A stretch of DNA of 64,000 nt from an uncultured Bacilli bacterium. GTDB lineage: Bacteria; Bacillota_I; Bacilli_A; RF39; UBA660. How positions within the stretch are numbered: the first letter of the stretch is position 1; each line of letters opens with the position of its first letter. Shown here piece after piece: positions 26,306 through 34,416 of the stretch. The stretch lies in the NCBI GenBank assembly GCA_934120715.1, contig CAKOUW010000007.1, positions 8,004 to 72,003 on the forward strand, read 5' to 3'. A model generated the notes under the pieces. It made no database searches, was not told the DNA's origin, and worked only from the letters and a program-made list of their open reading frames with translations. The position numbers and the translations under genes are program-made.

Positions 26306-26515
26306 ATGATTTATCCATCTATTGACAAACTACTTAACTTGGTTGGTTCTAAGTATGAATTGGTTCATATAGTGGCCCAAAGGAGTAAACAGATATCTAG
26401 AGATGGGTATTTGCAAATGCCTATTTGCGAATATAAGAGTGCTAAAAATATAGGTAGAGCACTTGAAGAGGTTTCAGCAGGTCTAATTGAAATTAAAAAG
26501 AAAGAAAATCTATAG
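26306..26515 (+). CDS. rpoZ: RNA polymerase omega subunit
   Basis: The 69-residue protein MIYPSIDKLLNLVGSKYELVHIVAQRSKQI...YKSAKNIGRALEEVSAGLI has the typical omega pattern: PS.D.L, SKY.LV..A..R.R.I, and K.v..ALEEi..G.i. Omega aids RNA polymerase assembly and stability. ATG 26306 is chosen with GGGAGTG at 26291; an in-frame GTG at 26297 lies in the RBS. In Bacillus it follows gmk and precedes priA-coaBC; neither is present here. Confidence 0.93.
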   Translation: MIYPSIDKLLNLVGSKYELVHIVAQRSKQISRDGYLQMPICEYKSAKNIGRALEEVSAGLIEIKKKENL

Positions 26516-26546
26516 TATTTGTGATGGTTTCTTTCTTTTTTTTTTG
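26499..26546 (+). terminator. Terminator after rpoZ
   Basis: AAAGAAAGAAA at the 3' end of rpoZ pairs with TTTCTTTCTTT, which continues into a run of T residues; the stem includes the last codons of rpoZ. Confidence 0.65.
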
Positions 26547-26570
26547 ATATAATTTTTTTAGGTGATAAAT

Positions 26571-27317
26571 GTGAATATAATTAGTTTTAAACGCCTTAAA
26601 AATGGAATGTATAGTATTAAGCTTGATGATAATAATGAAATATCTTTATATCAAGAAGTTATTTTAGAATATGAGTTATTAATAAAGAAAAGTATAAGTA
26701 GCGATATGCTTTTAAAAATTAATTCTTTAAATAAAAAATGGGAAGTTTATTATGTTGGTTTAAAGCTTTTAAAATCTAGATTTAGAAGTAGGAAAGAGTT
26801 ATTTAATTTATTAGTAAAAAAAGAGTATTCTAATGAAGACATTTGTGATGCTTTAGATAGATTAGAGAGTCAGGGTTATATAAATGATTTGGTTTTTAGT
26901 AAGAGTTATATAAATAATCAAATATTAACTACTAATAGGGGACCTAGAAGAATTATAAATGATTTATTAGATAAGGGTGTTTCTTTAGATATTATAGAGA
27001 AAACAATAGTTGATTTTAGTGATGAGTTAGAGAAAAATAGAATAAGTAAGCAAGTTGATAAATTTATTAAATCAAATAGAAACAAGAGTGGGAAAGTATT
27101 AAAGATGAAAATTATAAATGATTTGCTTAGACTTGGATATAATAAGAGTGCTGTTGATGAAGTTGTTGGTAAAATAACATTTAGTGTTGATAAAGATGTG
27201 GCTAAAAAAGAATATGATAAGTTATATAGAAAATATAGTCAGAAATATTCTGGTAGTGAATTAGAATATCGTATTAAACAAAAGTTATATCAAAAGGGGC
27301 TTATATATGAAGATTAA
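26571..27317 (+). CDS. recX: Regulatory protein RecX
   Basis: The 248-residue protein has the three-helix repeats of RecX: ALDRLESQGYINDLVFSKSYINN, RGPRRIINDLLDKGVS and LLRLGYNKSAVDEVV, ending with KQKLYQKGLIYED. RecX modulates RecA filaments. The GTG at 26571 is chosen because AGGTGAT lies 4 bases upstream. It overlaps the next gene by 11 bases. Far from recA, as in many Firmicutes. Confidence 0.9.
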   Translation: MNIISFKRLKNGMYSIKLDDNNEISLYQEVILEYELLIKKSISSDMLLKINSLNKKWEVYYVGLKLLKSRFRSRKELFNLLVKKEYSNEDICDALDRLESQGYINDLVFSKSYINNQILTTNRGPRRIINDLLDKGVSLDIIEKTIVDFSDELEKNRISKQVDKFIKSNRNKSGKVLKMKIINDLLRLGYNKSAVDEVVGKITFSVDKDVAKKEYDKLYRKYSQKYSGSELEYRIKQKLYQKGLIYED

Positions 27318-28728
27318 GCAGTTTGTTAAAAAGAATAAATGGACTTTATTATTTATACTACTGATTTTATCATTTAGTCTACTTATTGCTTCATTTTGTT
27401 TTTCTGAACCAGATTATTATTGGCATATTACAGCTGGAAAATATATGTTTAATAATAAAACTATATTATTAAGTGATAGATTTTCTTGGTACTTACGTGG
27501 TACATATTGGTTTTCACATGAATGGTTATTTGAAATATTATTATATTTACTTTCAACTGTTTTTCCTAGGAGTCATATTTTTATATATGTTTTTGTATTT
27601 ATAGTCTTACTACAATTAATAATTTTTATTACTAATAAAAAAGAATTTTTAAAGTGTGTACCATTTAGTTTATTTTGGATATCACTATCTTTAATACTTA
27701 TTGGTTTTTTATCAGCTAGACCACATATGTTTAGTAATGTACTTCTATGTTTAACTATTTATATATTGTTTGATCTTTTCTATAATGAAGATTCAAAAAA
27801 AATATATTTCCTACCTATAATTTCTATTATTTGGTCTAATGTTCATGGTGGCTCTAGTAGTTTGATATATATATTAATTTTGATATTCTTATTTTGTGGA
27901 ATGTTTAAATTTAGTTTTTATAAAATAGAAGCTACGCGTCTTAATAAAAAGCAGGTATATAAGTATTTAATTGGTCTTATTTTAAGTGTTGTATCTTTGG
28001 CAATTAATCCCCATGGGGTTAAGATGATTTTATATCCTTACTGGAATATGGCTGATAGTTTTATGATGAGTTTTATTTCTGAATGGCATCCTACTAATTT
28101 TTCTGATCCTTCCCATTTTCCATATTTATTACTTTTGATATTTATTGCATTTCCTTTAATTATTAGTAGAAAAAAGATTAGATTTTTGGACTTGATATTA
28201 TTTTGCTTTGTAGTATATTTAGGATTTAAAAGTATTAGATTTTGGCCATATACTTATATAATTTGTTCTTATTTTGTATTTTATTATATTCCAAGTAGAA
28301 AGTATGATAGGGGAACCTCTTTTTGTTTTATAGTTGCTTCTATTCTTTTTATAATTTTAGCTTTAAAAAATGGTTTAGTTCCTAATGATACAAGTTCTAT
28401 AGTTACATCTGGAATGGTTGATACTGTTAAGTTGGAAGAGCCTAAGAGATTATATAATTATTATGATTATGGTGGTTATTTAATTTATAATGATATTGAT
28501 GTTTTTGTGGATGGTAGATTTGATTTATATTCAAAACATAATATAAGGGATTATAATGATATATGTAATTTAAATAGAGATTATATAAAGTTAATTGATA
28601 AATATAAATTTGATTATTACTTAGTACCAGATGATACTAGAATTTCATACTATTTGGCTCATAATGAAAGATTTAAGAAAATTAGATCTAAAAAAGGAAT
28701 AGTTCTTTATAAGGATTTGAATTTTTAA
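27307..28728 (+). CDS. Multi-pass membrane protein, GT-C-like, unknown
   Basis: The 473 residues contain about 10-11 hydrophobic helices. After the first (about 12-33) comes an extracellular loop SEPDYYWHITAGKYMF...FSWYLRGTYWFSHEWLFE with acidic and His residues, resembling the first loop of GT-C glycosyltransferases of the PMT/ArnT sort. The C-terminal 80 residues are soluble and repeat Tyr/Asp (YNYYDYGGYLIYNDIDVFVDG). This pattern is common in uncharacterised Firmicutes membrane proteins. No substrate can be named. It overlaps recX and ends at a strong terminator. Confidence 0.6.
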   Translation: MKIKQFVKKNKWTLLFILLILSFSLLIASFCFSEPDYYWHITAGKYMFNNKTILLSDRFSWYLRGTYWFSHEWLFEILLYLLSTVFPRSHIFIYVFVFIVLLQLIIFITNKKEFLKCVPFSLFWISLSLILIGFLSARPHMFSNVLLCLTIYILFDLFYNEDSKKIYFLPIISIIWSNVHGGSSSLIYILILIFLFCGMFKFSFYKIEATRLNKKQVYKYLIGLILSVVSLAINPHGVKMILYPYWNMADSFMMSFISEWHPTNFSDPSHFPYLLLLIFIAFPLIISRKKIRFLDLILFCFVVYLGFKSIRFWPYTYIICSYFVFYYIPSRKYDRGTSFCFIVASILFIILALKNGLVPNDTSSIVTSGMVDTVKLEEPKRLYNYYDYGGYLIYNDIDVFVDGRFDLYSKHNIRDYNDICNLNRDYIKLIDKYKFDYYLVPDDTRISYYLAHNERFKKIRSKKGIVLYKDLNF

Positions 28729-28736
28729 GTATATAA

Positions 28737-28766
28737 AAAGCTTGCGTGTTGCGCAGGCTTTAATTT
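28737..28766. terminator. Bidirectional terminator
   Basis: AAAGCTTGCG and GCGCAGGCTTT form a GC-rich stem with TGTT loop, T-rich on both sides, between the convergent membrane-protein gene and prsA. Confidence 0.85.
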
Positions 28767-28769
28767 TTA

Positions 28770-29777
28770 TTAATTTGATGTATTAGACTTTTTAGCATTT
28801 TCAATTAGTTTATCCATATAATTGTCATATGCTTTTTTTAGTGTACTATCTTTAAATGTTACTTTTTGTTCTTCTCTAAACTTAACCAAACTTTCATAAT
28901 ATGTACTATTGTCTTCACTTATTTTTTGTGAAGTTAATTTTTCTTTAATTGAATCTTTTACTTCTTTTAGTTCTTTTTTATCTTTTTGATCTACTCTTAA
29001 AATTATGTGATAACCATATTTTGTTTTAACTGGTTCTTTTGTATATTCACCATTTTTAAGATCTTTTACAGCATTAGCAAATTCTTCAACCATATCGCTT
29101 GGATCAAAATATCCAAGGTTTCCACCATTTTCAGCTGTTGCGCTATCTTTTGAATATTTTTTAGCTAGGTCTTCAAATTTCTTTCCTTTTTCTAGTTCTT
29201 TAATAACTTTTTCAGCTGTTTTTTTTGCAGTGCTTTCAGCCTTTTCTTTTTCCTCATCAGTTGCATCATCTTTTACATCAGCAGTTATTAAGATGTGGCT
29301 AGCTTTTATTTCACCGGTAACGTTTTCATCATAATAATTTTTGATTTCTTTATCTGTTAGATGATTAGAAATGTATTCTTTTACAGCTTTATTTCTTTTA
29401 TATTCTAATCTTAACATTTCTTCAAGTCCTTTTTCTGTTGATACGCCAAAGTATTGTTGTAATATTGATTTGAATTGTTCTTCATTACTACCATAGTTAC
29501 TTTTCATTTGATTAATTTGTTTTTCAACAGCTTCATTTTCTTCTTTATCCTTTTTATACTTTTTATCCAAAATATTGTGATCTATCATATCTATTAGTTC
29601 TGTAATATTGTTTTCTTTGATTTCATCATAATATTTTTCAGCTGTTACATTACCATTTTTTGTTGATACAGCTATTTCATCAGCATTTTTAAGTTTGGCT
29701 TTTTTTCCACAACCTGTTACTGTTAATGCTAGAGCTACTACTAATAGTATGACTATATACATTTTTTTATTTTTCAT
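28770..29777 (-). CDS. prsA: Foldase lipoprotein PrsA (parvulin PPIase)
   Basis: Extracytoplasmic folding factor, 335 aa. The signal peptide ends in the lipobox LTVTGC with Cys23 the lipidation site. A chaperone-like N/C domain surrounds a parvulin domain at about 155-255: IKASHILITADVKDD, KKFEDLAKKYSKD, GGNLGYFDPSDMV, EFANAVKDL and TKYGYHIILR. The tail is rich in Lys and Ser/Asn. PrsA helps fold secreted proteins and PBPs. GGAGGAAAAT lies upstream on the minus strand. Confidence 0.93.
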   Translation of the reverse strand: MKNKKMYIVILLVVALALTVTGCGKKAKLKNADEIAVSTKNGNVTAEKYYDEIKENNITELIDMIDHNILDKKYKKDKEENEAVEKQINQMKSNYGSNEEQFKSILQQYFGVSTEKGLEEMLRLEYKRNKAVKEYISNHLTDKEIKNYYDENVTGEIKASHILITADVKDDATDEEKEKAESTAKKTAEKVIKELEKGKKFEDLAKKYSKDSATAENGGNLGYFDPSDMVEEFANAVKDLKNGEYTKEPVKTKYGYHIILRVDQKDKKELKEVKDSIKEKLTSQKISEDNSTYYESLVKFREEQKVTFKDSTLKKAYDNYMDKLIENAKKSNTSN

Positions 29778-29909
29778 ATTTTCCTCCTCGTATACTTAAT
29801 TATAATAACAAAAATTTAGCTTTAGTGCAATAAAATATGCCATATATAATCACCAAATTTGTCTTTTGCCATAAAATAAGATGAAAGCATAAAAAAAGGA
29901 GGAAAGACT

Positions 29910-29990
29910 ATGTGTAATTCTGTATCATCATCAGCTATCATTTTAGTACTATTTATTCTTTTAATTATAATTCTAGGTGCTTATATTTAA
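29910..29990 (+). CDS. 26-residue single-helix membrane peptide (YjcZ-like)
   Basis: ATG 29910 follows a strong AAAGGAGG. The product MCNSVSSSAIILVLFILLII... is a short polar start followed by one hydrophobic helix and ends GAYI. The layout resembles YjcZ-family small sporulation proteins (polar head, then a LVLFILLII-type helix). It is followed 13 bases on by a second small membrane peptide with its own RBS. The family assignment is tentative. Confidence 0.65.
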   Translation: MCNSVSSSAIILVLFILLIIILGAYI

Positions 29991-30003
29991 GGAGGTGTTT
30001 TAA

Positions 30004-30117
30004 ATGTCTTGTCCAGAAAATAAACCAGTTGCTACTCCTAGAAGAAGTGGCTACGTAATAATTATAATTTTATATATTTTACTTGCTATTATCTTAGGCG
30101 GCGTAATTGCTTATTAA
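30004..30117 (+). CDS. 37-residue single-helix membrane peptide
   Basis: AAGGAGGT at 29990-29997 overlaps the preceding stop codon, giving a two-gene unit. The product starts MSCPENKPVATPRRSGY and has one hydrophobic helix ending GGVIAY. The basic PRR before the helix predicts the N-terminus stays inside. Like the peptide upstream, it looks like the YjcZ group of small sporulation membrane proteins; no direct function is known. Confidence 0.65.
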   Translation: MSCPENKPVATPRRSGYVIIIILYILLAIILGGVIAY

Positions 30118-30195
30118 TTTTATAGGGTAAGAATTAATATTCTTATCTTTTTAATTGTTTTATAAAATTTGGTTATATTAATAATGGTGATTTAT

Positions 30196-30696
30196 ATGTT
30201 TTACTATATTAACTTTTTCTTTGTATGTTCTTTTTTAGGATATATACAAGAGACTATTTTAAAAACTTTTTTCTTTCATTCAATGAATAACGGTATTTTA
30301 TTTGGACCTTGGATACCAGTATATGGCTTTGGGGGAGTAATTATTCTCATTGTGTGTAAGTATATATTTAAAAAGTTTAAGTGGAATAATTTTATGAAGA
30401 CTATTGCTTGTGTACTTACTACTGTTATTTTACTAACTTTATTAGAGTTTCTTGGGGGAATGTTGATTGAGAAAATATTTCATAAGGTATTTTGGGATTA
30501 TAGTGATTTAAAGTTTAATATAGGACATTATATTGCTTTGGAAATTAGTGCTATATGGGGGTTGTTTACGATACTATTTATATATTTTATAGGACCTTTT
30601 ATAGAATTAGTAATAAAAAAAATACCAAAATGGTTTACCATTTTATTGGTATTTCTATTTATTGTAGATGTTATTGCTACTTTGATTCTAGCTTAG
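30196..30696 (+). CDS. CmpB-like membrane protein, second paralogue
   Basis: The 166-residue protein has about five helices and shares with the 15.0 kb gene the pattern CSFLGYIQETILK, GPWIPVYGFGG, LEFLGGMLIEKIFHKVFWDYSD and the C-terminal IKKIPKWFTILLVFLFIVD. It belongs to the family named putative ABC-transporter type IV (CmpB), whose role is unknown. ATG 30196 is chosen for the GGTGAT at 30185; in-frame alternatives start at 30169 and 30184. Its last 20 bases overlap the end of the convergent HIT gene. Confidence 0.75.
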   Translation: MFYYINFFFVCSFLGYIQETILKTFFFHSMNNGILFGPWIPVYGFGGVIILIVCKYIFKKFKWNNFMKTIACVLTTVILLTLLEFLGGMLIEKIFHKVFWDYSDLKFNIGHYIALEISAIWGLFTILFIYFIGPFIELVIKKIPKWFTILLVFLFIVDVIATLILA

Positions 30697-31075
30697 AAAA
30701 AATATTTTCTATGTTTTCTAGAACAGCTTTATCATATTTAAATTCAGCATTATCATTTTCATATCTTGGAATTAAATGAAGATGATAATGTTTTATTTCT
30801 TGACCATATTCATTATTTTGAGCAAGTGTTAGTCCTTGACAGTTTAATTTTTCTTTTAATAATGGATATAGTTTTTCTTTTACTATATTGAGACTATGAG
30901 TAATTATTTTTTCATCTATATCTAAAAGATTAACATAATGTTTTTTAGGTATAACAAGTAGGTGACCATTTGTTTGTGGGTTAATATTCATGATTACCTT
31001 TATTAATTCATCTTCATATACTGTTCTTGATGGTAATTCATCATTAATTATTTTACAAAAAATACAATCTTCCAT
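30677..31075 (-). CDS. hit: HIT-family nucleotide hydrolase
   Basis: The 132-residue protein begins CIFCKIINDELPSRTVYEDE with a CxxC that may bind zinc, and has HLLVIPKKHYVNLLDID and the histidine triad HYHLHLIPRY near residue 100. Such proteins hydrolyse adenylated or guanylylated compounds such as adenosine 5'-monophosphoramidate; in Bacillus Hit is a cytosolic 145-residue protein. AAAGGAG upstream on the minus strand. The 3' end overlaps the CmpB-like gene head-on. Confidence 0.92.
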   Translation of the reverse strand: MEDCIFCKIINDELPSRTVYEDELIKVIMNINPQTNGHLLVIPKKHYVNLLDIDEKIITHSLNIVKEKLYPLLKEKLNCQGLTLAQNNEYGQEIKHYHLHLIPRYENDNAEFKYDKAVLENIENIFSKLESK

Positions 31076-31193
31076 ATTCTTCTCCTTTTTAATTATTTTC
31101 TTTATTATAGCATAAAAAACTTTTAAAAACAGTTGTTTTGCAATTTCTTTTGTGTTATCATATTTATGATAGAGAATAATGGGTGGTGTTAGA

Positions 31194-32708
31194 ATGATGC
31201 AAGTTCAAAAGGGACTAGTAAAGTATAAGGATCGTAGTGATATCTTATGTACATATGGAACTACTGATGATGGAAGAACATATTACTTTTTAGATGGAGA
31301 AAAGTTAAGTAATGGTTATATTGTAGCATCTACAGCTTTAGTTGAAGCTATAGATCCTTTAGTAGTAGCTTCATCTATTGGTATTGTTGATATTAATGGT
31401 AGTGTTATTGTACCTTTTGAGAATAAGTCTATTAAACCAGTTAATGATAAATTTTTATTAATTGAAAGTGCTAAACCTGTTACAAGTAGTGTTTTGGATG
31501 CTATTGCGATGAGAAAAGATCCTTTAGCAGCAACAAAACTAGTTTCTACATCAGCAACCATTAAAGAAAAAATGTATAATAAAATGGGACCTAGAGGTAA
31601 ATTTCTTTTTAATGATCAGTTCTCTGAAGTTATGCTTACTGATTTAAATGGTAAAAATTTATGTGATAATAAACTTTTTAGTTTTGTAGGTATTAATGAT
31701 AAGACTATATTTTTATCAGGTAATACAGTTGAATCAGAAATTTTTGAATATCCTTTAGTTATAGAAGAAAAAGAAGATGTTAAAACTAATGACAATGGTT
31801 TGGATGTTAGAGATTTTAAAGTAGAGAAAAAGATGATTGATGATGCTATGAGCGAAGAGATGCCTAAAAACGATTCTGCTGATAAGGTCTTTGGTGCTGA
31901 TAGCAATATTAATAACTATAATAGTCCGGTTAATCCTGTAGTTTCTACTGTTGATGCTCCTGTTGAAAATCAAAATGTTAATACTGGCGTTGTTAGTGAT
32001 AACTTTTTAGAGGAAAATACAGTTCTTGATAAAGATGATGATATTGATGTAAAAGAAATTACTCCAGCTTCTTTTGATAAAATAGTAAAGGAAAATAAGT
32101 TTGATGATTTTGTATCTAGTGCTACTAATATAGATACTACTGATGTTGATGATAATAATATCTTTACAAAAGATAGTGATAAAGAAGAAGAACTTTCTCA
32201 TGATGTTGTTGGTAAACATGAAAATATATTTGAAGATAATTCTAAAGATGCAGATAATTTTAATTTTGCTGATATACTTAATGATAGAAGACCTGTTGAA
32301 AAGAAAAGAGATTTTTCTTTAGATGATGATTATGATGATAATAGTCGTGATACAATTTTTGAAGATACAGCTCTTATTATGAATAAAATGATTAGTCAAA
32401 TAGAAGAACAAAGAAATATAATGGCTGATTACGAAGAAAAAGTTAAGAAGCTTAGTGATTTTAGACGAAAAGCTTTTGAAGAAAATAAGAGATTGGTTAA
32501 TAAATATGAGAATTTATTTAAAGAATATAAAAGTATGGAAGATGAAGTTAGTAAGATGCAGGATATGATTGATAGACAACGTGAAGAAATTAAATCTTTA
32601 AAATTACAAGTTGCTGGTAAAAATGAACTTGTCAAATTACTTGGTAAAGCCCAATCATTATTAGATGATGATTATGATAGGGGATATTCTAAAATTAAAA
32701 CTATGTAA
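31194..32708 (+). CDS. Large acidic coiled-coil protein, unknown
   Basis: The 504-residue product has an N-terminal domain (about 1-190) of short beta-like repeats (GLVKYKDRSDILCTYG, GIVDINGSVIVPFENK, EVMLTDLNGKNL) reminiscent of WG-type repeats. An Asp/Asn/Val-rich low-complexity middle covers about 190-385, and a C-terminal coiled coil (MNKMISQIEEQRNIMADYEE onward, about 395-500) closes it. There is no signal peptide or transmembrane helix, so it is probably cytoplasmic. I do not recognise the family. ATG 31194 or the next ATG at 31197 follows GGTGGTGTT. It stands alone, with a terminator after it. Confidence 0.65.
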   Translation: MMQVQKGLVKYKDRSDILCTYGTTDDGRTYYFLDGEKLSNGYIVASTALVEAIDPLVVASSIGIVDINGSVIVPFENKSIKPVNDKFLLIESAKPVTSSVLDAIAMRKDPLAATKLVSTSATIKEKMYNKMGPRGKFLFNDQFSEVMLTDLNGKNLCDNKLFSFVGINDKTIFLSGNTVESEIFEYPLVIEEKEDVKTNDNGLDVRDFKVEKKMIDDAMSEEMPKNDSADKVFGADSNINNYNSPVNPVVSTVDAPVENQNVNTGVVSDNFLEENTVLDKDDDIDVKEITPASFDKIVKENKFDDFVSSATNIDTTDVDDNNIFTKDSDKEEELSHDVVGKHENIFEDNSKDADNFNFADILNDRRPVEKKRDFSLDDDYDDNSRDTIFEDTALIMNKMISQIEEQRNIMADYEEKVKKLSDFRRKAFEENKRLVNKYENLFKEYKSMEDEVSKMQDMIDRQREEIKSLKLQVAGKNELVKLLGKAQSLLDDDYDRGYSKIKTM

Positions 32709-32719
32709 GTTGATTTTGG

Positions 32720-32753
32720 TAAGATGTCGGCTATTGCTGATATCTTTTTTTTA
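32720..32753 (+). terminator. Terminator after the acidic coiled-coil gene
   Basis: AAGATGTCGGC and GCTGATATCTT pair with G-U wobbles across TATT, followed by seven T residues. Confidence 0.8.
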
Positions 32754-32793
32754 TAAGAAATTTTTTTATAAAAAATATTATATATTTAAAAAA

Positions 32794-32972
32794 CGTATTG
32801 GCAAACAAATGTTTCTACCCTATTATAGTAAGACAAGATTATGGAAGTATAATTTACTTGATAAATATTATTATCAAGTAGATACATACTTTACAAGTAG
32901 TAAGGAATGTTGATCGGTGACGACCAATGCGAATAAAAATTCAAAATTATTTTAATTTTTATTCTTTTGTTC
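32794..32972 (+). ncRNA. Candidate structured RNA with own terminator
   Basis: In this 362-base gap no gene is credible, but the sequence folds. CGTATTGG (32794-32801) can pair with CCAATGCG (32924-32931) as an 8-bp closing stem. Inside, a perfect 10-bp hairpin TACTTGATAA/TTATCAAGTA (32855-32880) is extended by GAAGTAT/ATACTTT. An 11-bp terminator stem (32931-32941 with 32954-32964) plus T run follows immediately. A TATATT at about 32781 could be the -10. The rod-like shape is compatible with a 6S-like RNA or a riboswitch leader, but no known consensus fits. Confidence 0.5.
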
Positions 32973-33021
32973 TTTTCCTTTTTAATTGTAGTTATTTGTG
33001 GTAAAATAAGTTCGGTTTATG

Positions 33022-33050
33022 TGCAACAATCTTAATAGATTTGGTATAAT
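33022..33050 (+). promoter_or_regulatory. Candidate promoter of the suf operon
   Basis: A clear TATAAT at 33045-33050, with TGCAAC at 33022-33027 (spacer 17) as a weak -35, 22 bases before sufC. Confidence 0.5.
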
Positions 33051-33071
33051 ATATGAGTGGAAGGTGATCTT

Positions 33072-33833
33072 ATGTTAGAAATTAAAGATTTACATGTTAG
33101 TGTTATTGATGGGGATAATGAAATTTTAAAGGGATTATCTCTTAATATAAAACCAGGTGAGGTACATGCTATTATGGGACCTAATGGTACAGGTAAAAGT
33201 ACACTTTCTAAGACTATAATGGGTAATTATAAGTATAAAATAAATTCTGGAGAAATTTTATTTAATGGAGTTAATATAAATAATTTGGAAGTTGATGAAA
33301 GAGCTAAATTAGGGATCTTTTTATGTATGCAGGATCCTATGGTTATTGAAGGTGTTTCAAATAGTGAATTTATTCGAACTGCTAAAAATGAAATTACCGG
33401 GGAAAAAGTTAATCTTTTTAGTTTTGTAAAAGATATGGAAAAAAATATGGAAGCAGTTGGCCTAGATAAAAATATGATGCATAGATCATTAAATTCAGGA
33501 TTTAGTGGTGGTGAAAAGAAGAAGAATGAAATTTTACAAATGTTATTTTTAAAACCTAAACTAATTATTCTAGATGAGTTGGATTCTGGATTAGATGTTG
33601 ATAGTTTAAGAATTATTTGTAAAAATATTAATAACTACTTATCTGAATCAGTAAATACATCTGTTTTAATAATTACTCATTATCCTAGAATACTAGAATA
33701 TATAAAACCTGATTTTGTTCATATTATGAACGATGGTGTTATTCAAAAGACTGGTGATATGAAATTAGCCTTTGAAATTGATAAGAGTGGGTATGGGGTT
33801 AATGTTATGATTGGAAATGATACTAATGAGTAG
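33072..33833 (+). CDS. sufC: Fe-S assembly ATPase SufC
   Basis: ABC-type ATPase of the SufBCD scaffold complex, 253 aa. Walker A is GPNGTGKSTLSK, followed by Q-loop LCMQDPMVIEGVS, signature FSGGEKKKNEI and Walker B LIILDELDSGLDVDS, with ITHYPRILEYI containing the H-loop; these SufC-specific forms distinguish it from transport ATPases. ATG 33072 has AAGGTGAT upstream. First gene of sufC-D-S-U-B; its stop overlaps the sufD start by 8 bases. Confidence 0.96.
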   Translation: MLEIKDLHVSVIDGDNEILKGLSLNIKPGEVHAIMGPNGTGKSTLSKTIMGNYKYKINSGEILFNGVNINNLEVDERAKLGIFLCMQDPMVIEGVSNSEFIRTAKNEITGEKVNLFSFVKDMEKNMEAVGLDKNMMHRSLNSGFSGGEKKKNEILQMLFLKPKLIILDELDSGLDVDSLRIICKNINNYLSESVNTSVLIITHYPRILEYIKPDFVHIMNDGVIQKTGDMKLAFEIDKSGYGVNVMIGNDTNE

Positions 33834-34404
33834 AATATTATATATAATAGATAATAATAAAGTGAGTAATTATAAATATGATATAGATCAAGATACTATA
33901 ATTTATCATTTTTCTATTAATAGTAGTAGTGATGTAGAAATTAATTTAGTTAAAGAAGAAGCTAAGTTAGATTATTATTATAGTAACATAAATTATGATA
34001 ATAATCGTTTTAAGATAAGTGTAAATCATTTAGCAAGTAATACACATAGTGAAATATATAATCATGGAGTTAATGTGTATGACAACAAATTAGATTATGA
34101 TGTTTGTGGAAAAGTCATTTCCAGTAGTAGTAAGTGTGTTTGTAATCAAGATAATCAGATTATTAATTTGGTAGATGGTAAGAGTACGATACTTCCTAAA
34201 CTTCTAATTGATAATTATGATGTTGATAGTAATCATGCTGCTTATATTGGTAAGTTTAAAGATGAGATTTTATTCTATCTTATGAGTAGAGGGATATCTA
34301 GAAGTCAAGGATATAGACTTTTACTTAATGGATTTTTAATTAATAGTTTGGATATTGATAAAGATAAAATAAAGGATTTTATTGATGAAATTGAAAAAAT
34401 ATAG
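33826..34404 (+). CDS. sufD: Short SufD-like scaffold protein
   Basis: The 192-residue product corresponds to the C-terminal part of SufB/SufD proteins: KSTILPKLLIDNYDVDSNHAAYIG matches the typical '...P.L.I...DV..SHGA..G', and FYLMSRGISRSQGYRLLLNGFL is the closing helix region shared with SufB. The usual SufD is about 400-440 residues, so roughly half is missing while the position between sufC and sufS is preserved. The beta-helix core that pairs with SufB seems shortened. ATG 33826 overlaps sufC. Whether it is a functional minimal SufD is unclear, but it shows no stop or frameshift. Confidence 0.8.
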   Translation: MSRILYIIDNNKVSNYKYDIDQDTIIYHFSINSSSDVEINLVKEEAKLDYYYSNINYDNNRFKISVNHLASNTHSEIYNHGVNVYDNKLDYDVCGKVISSSSKCVCNQDNQIINLVDGKSTILPKLLIDNYDVDSNHAAYIGKFKDEILFYLMSRGISRSQGYRLLLNGFLINSLDIDKDKIKDFIDEIEKI

Positions 34405-34416
34405 GAGGTGATTTGT

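Noticed and set aside
32794..32821. Purine-riboswitch-like GTATTGGC...GTTTCTACC
   Set aside because: The CCGTAAA loop and the GACTA element with the base-sensing cytosine are missing, so the resemblance stops at one strand of P2.
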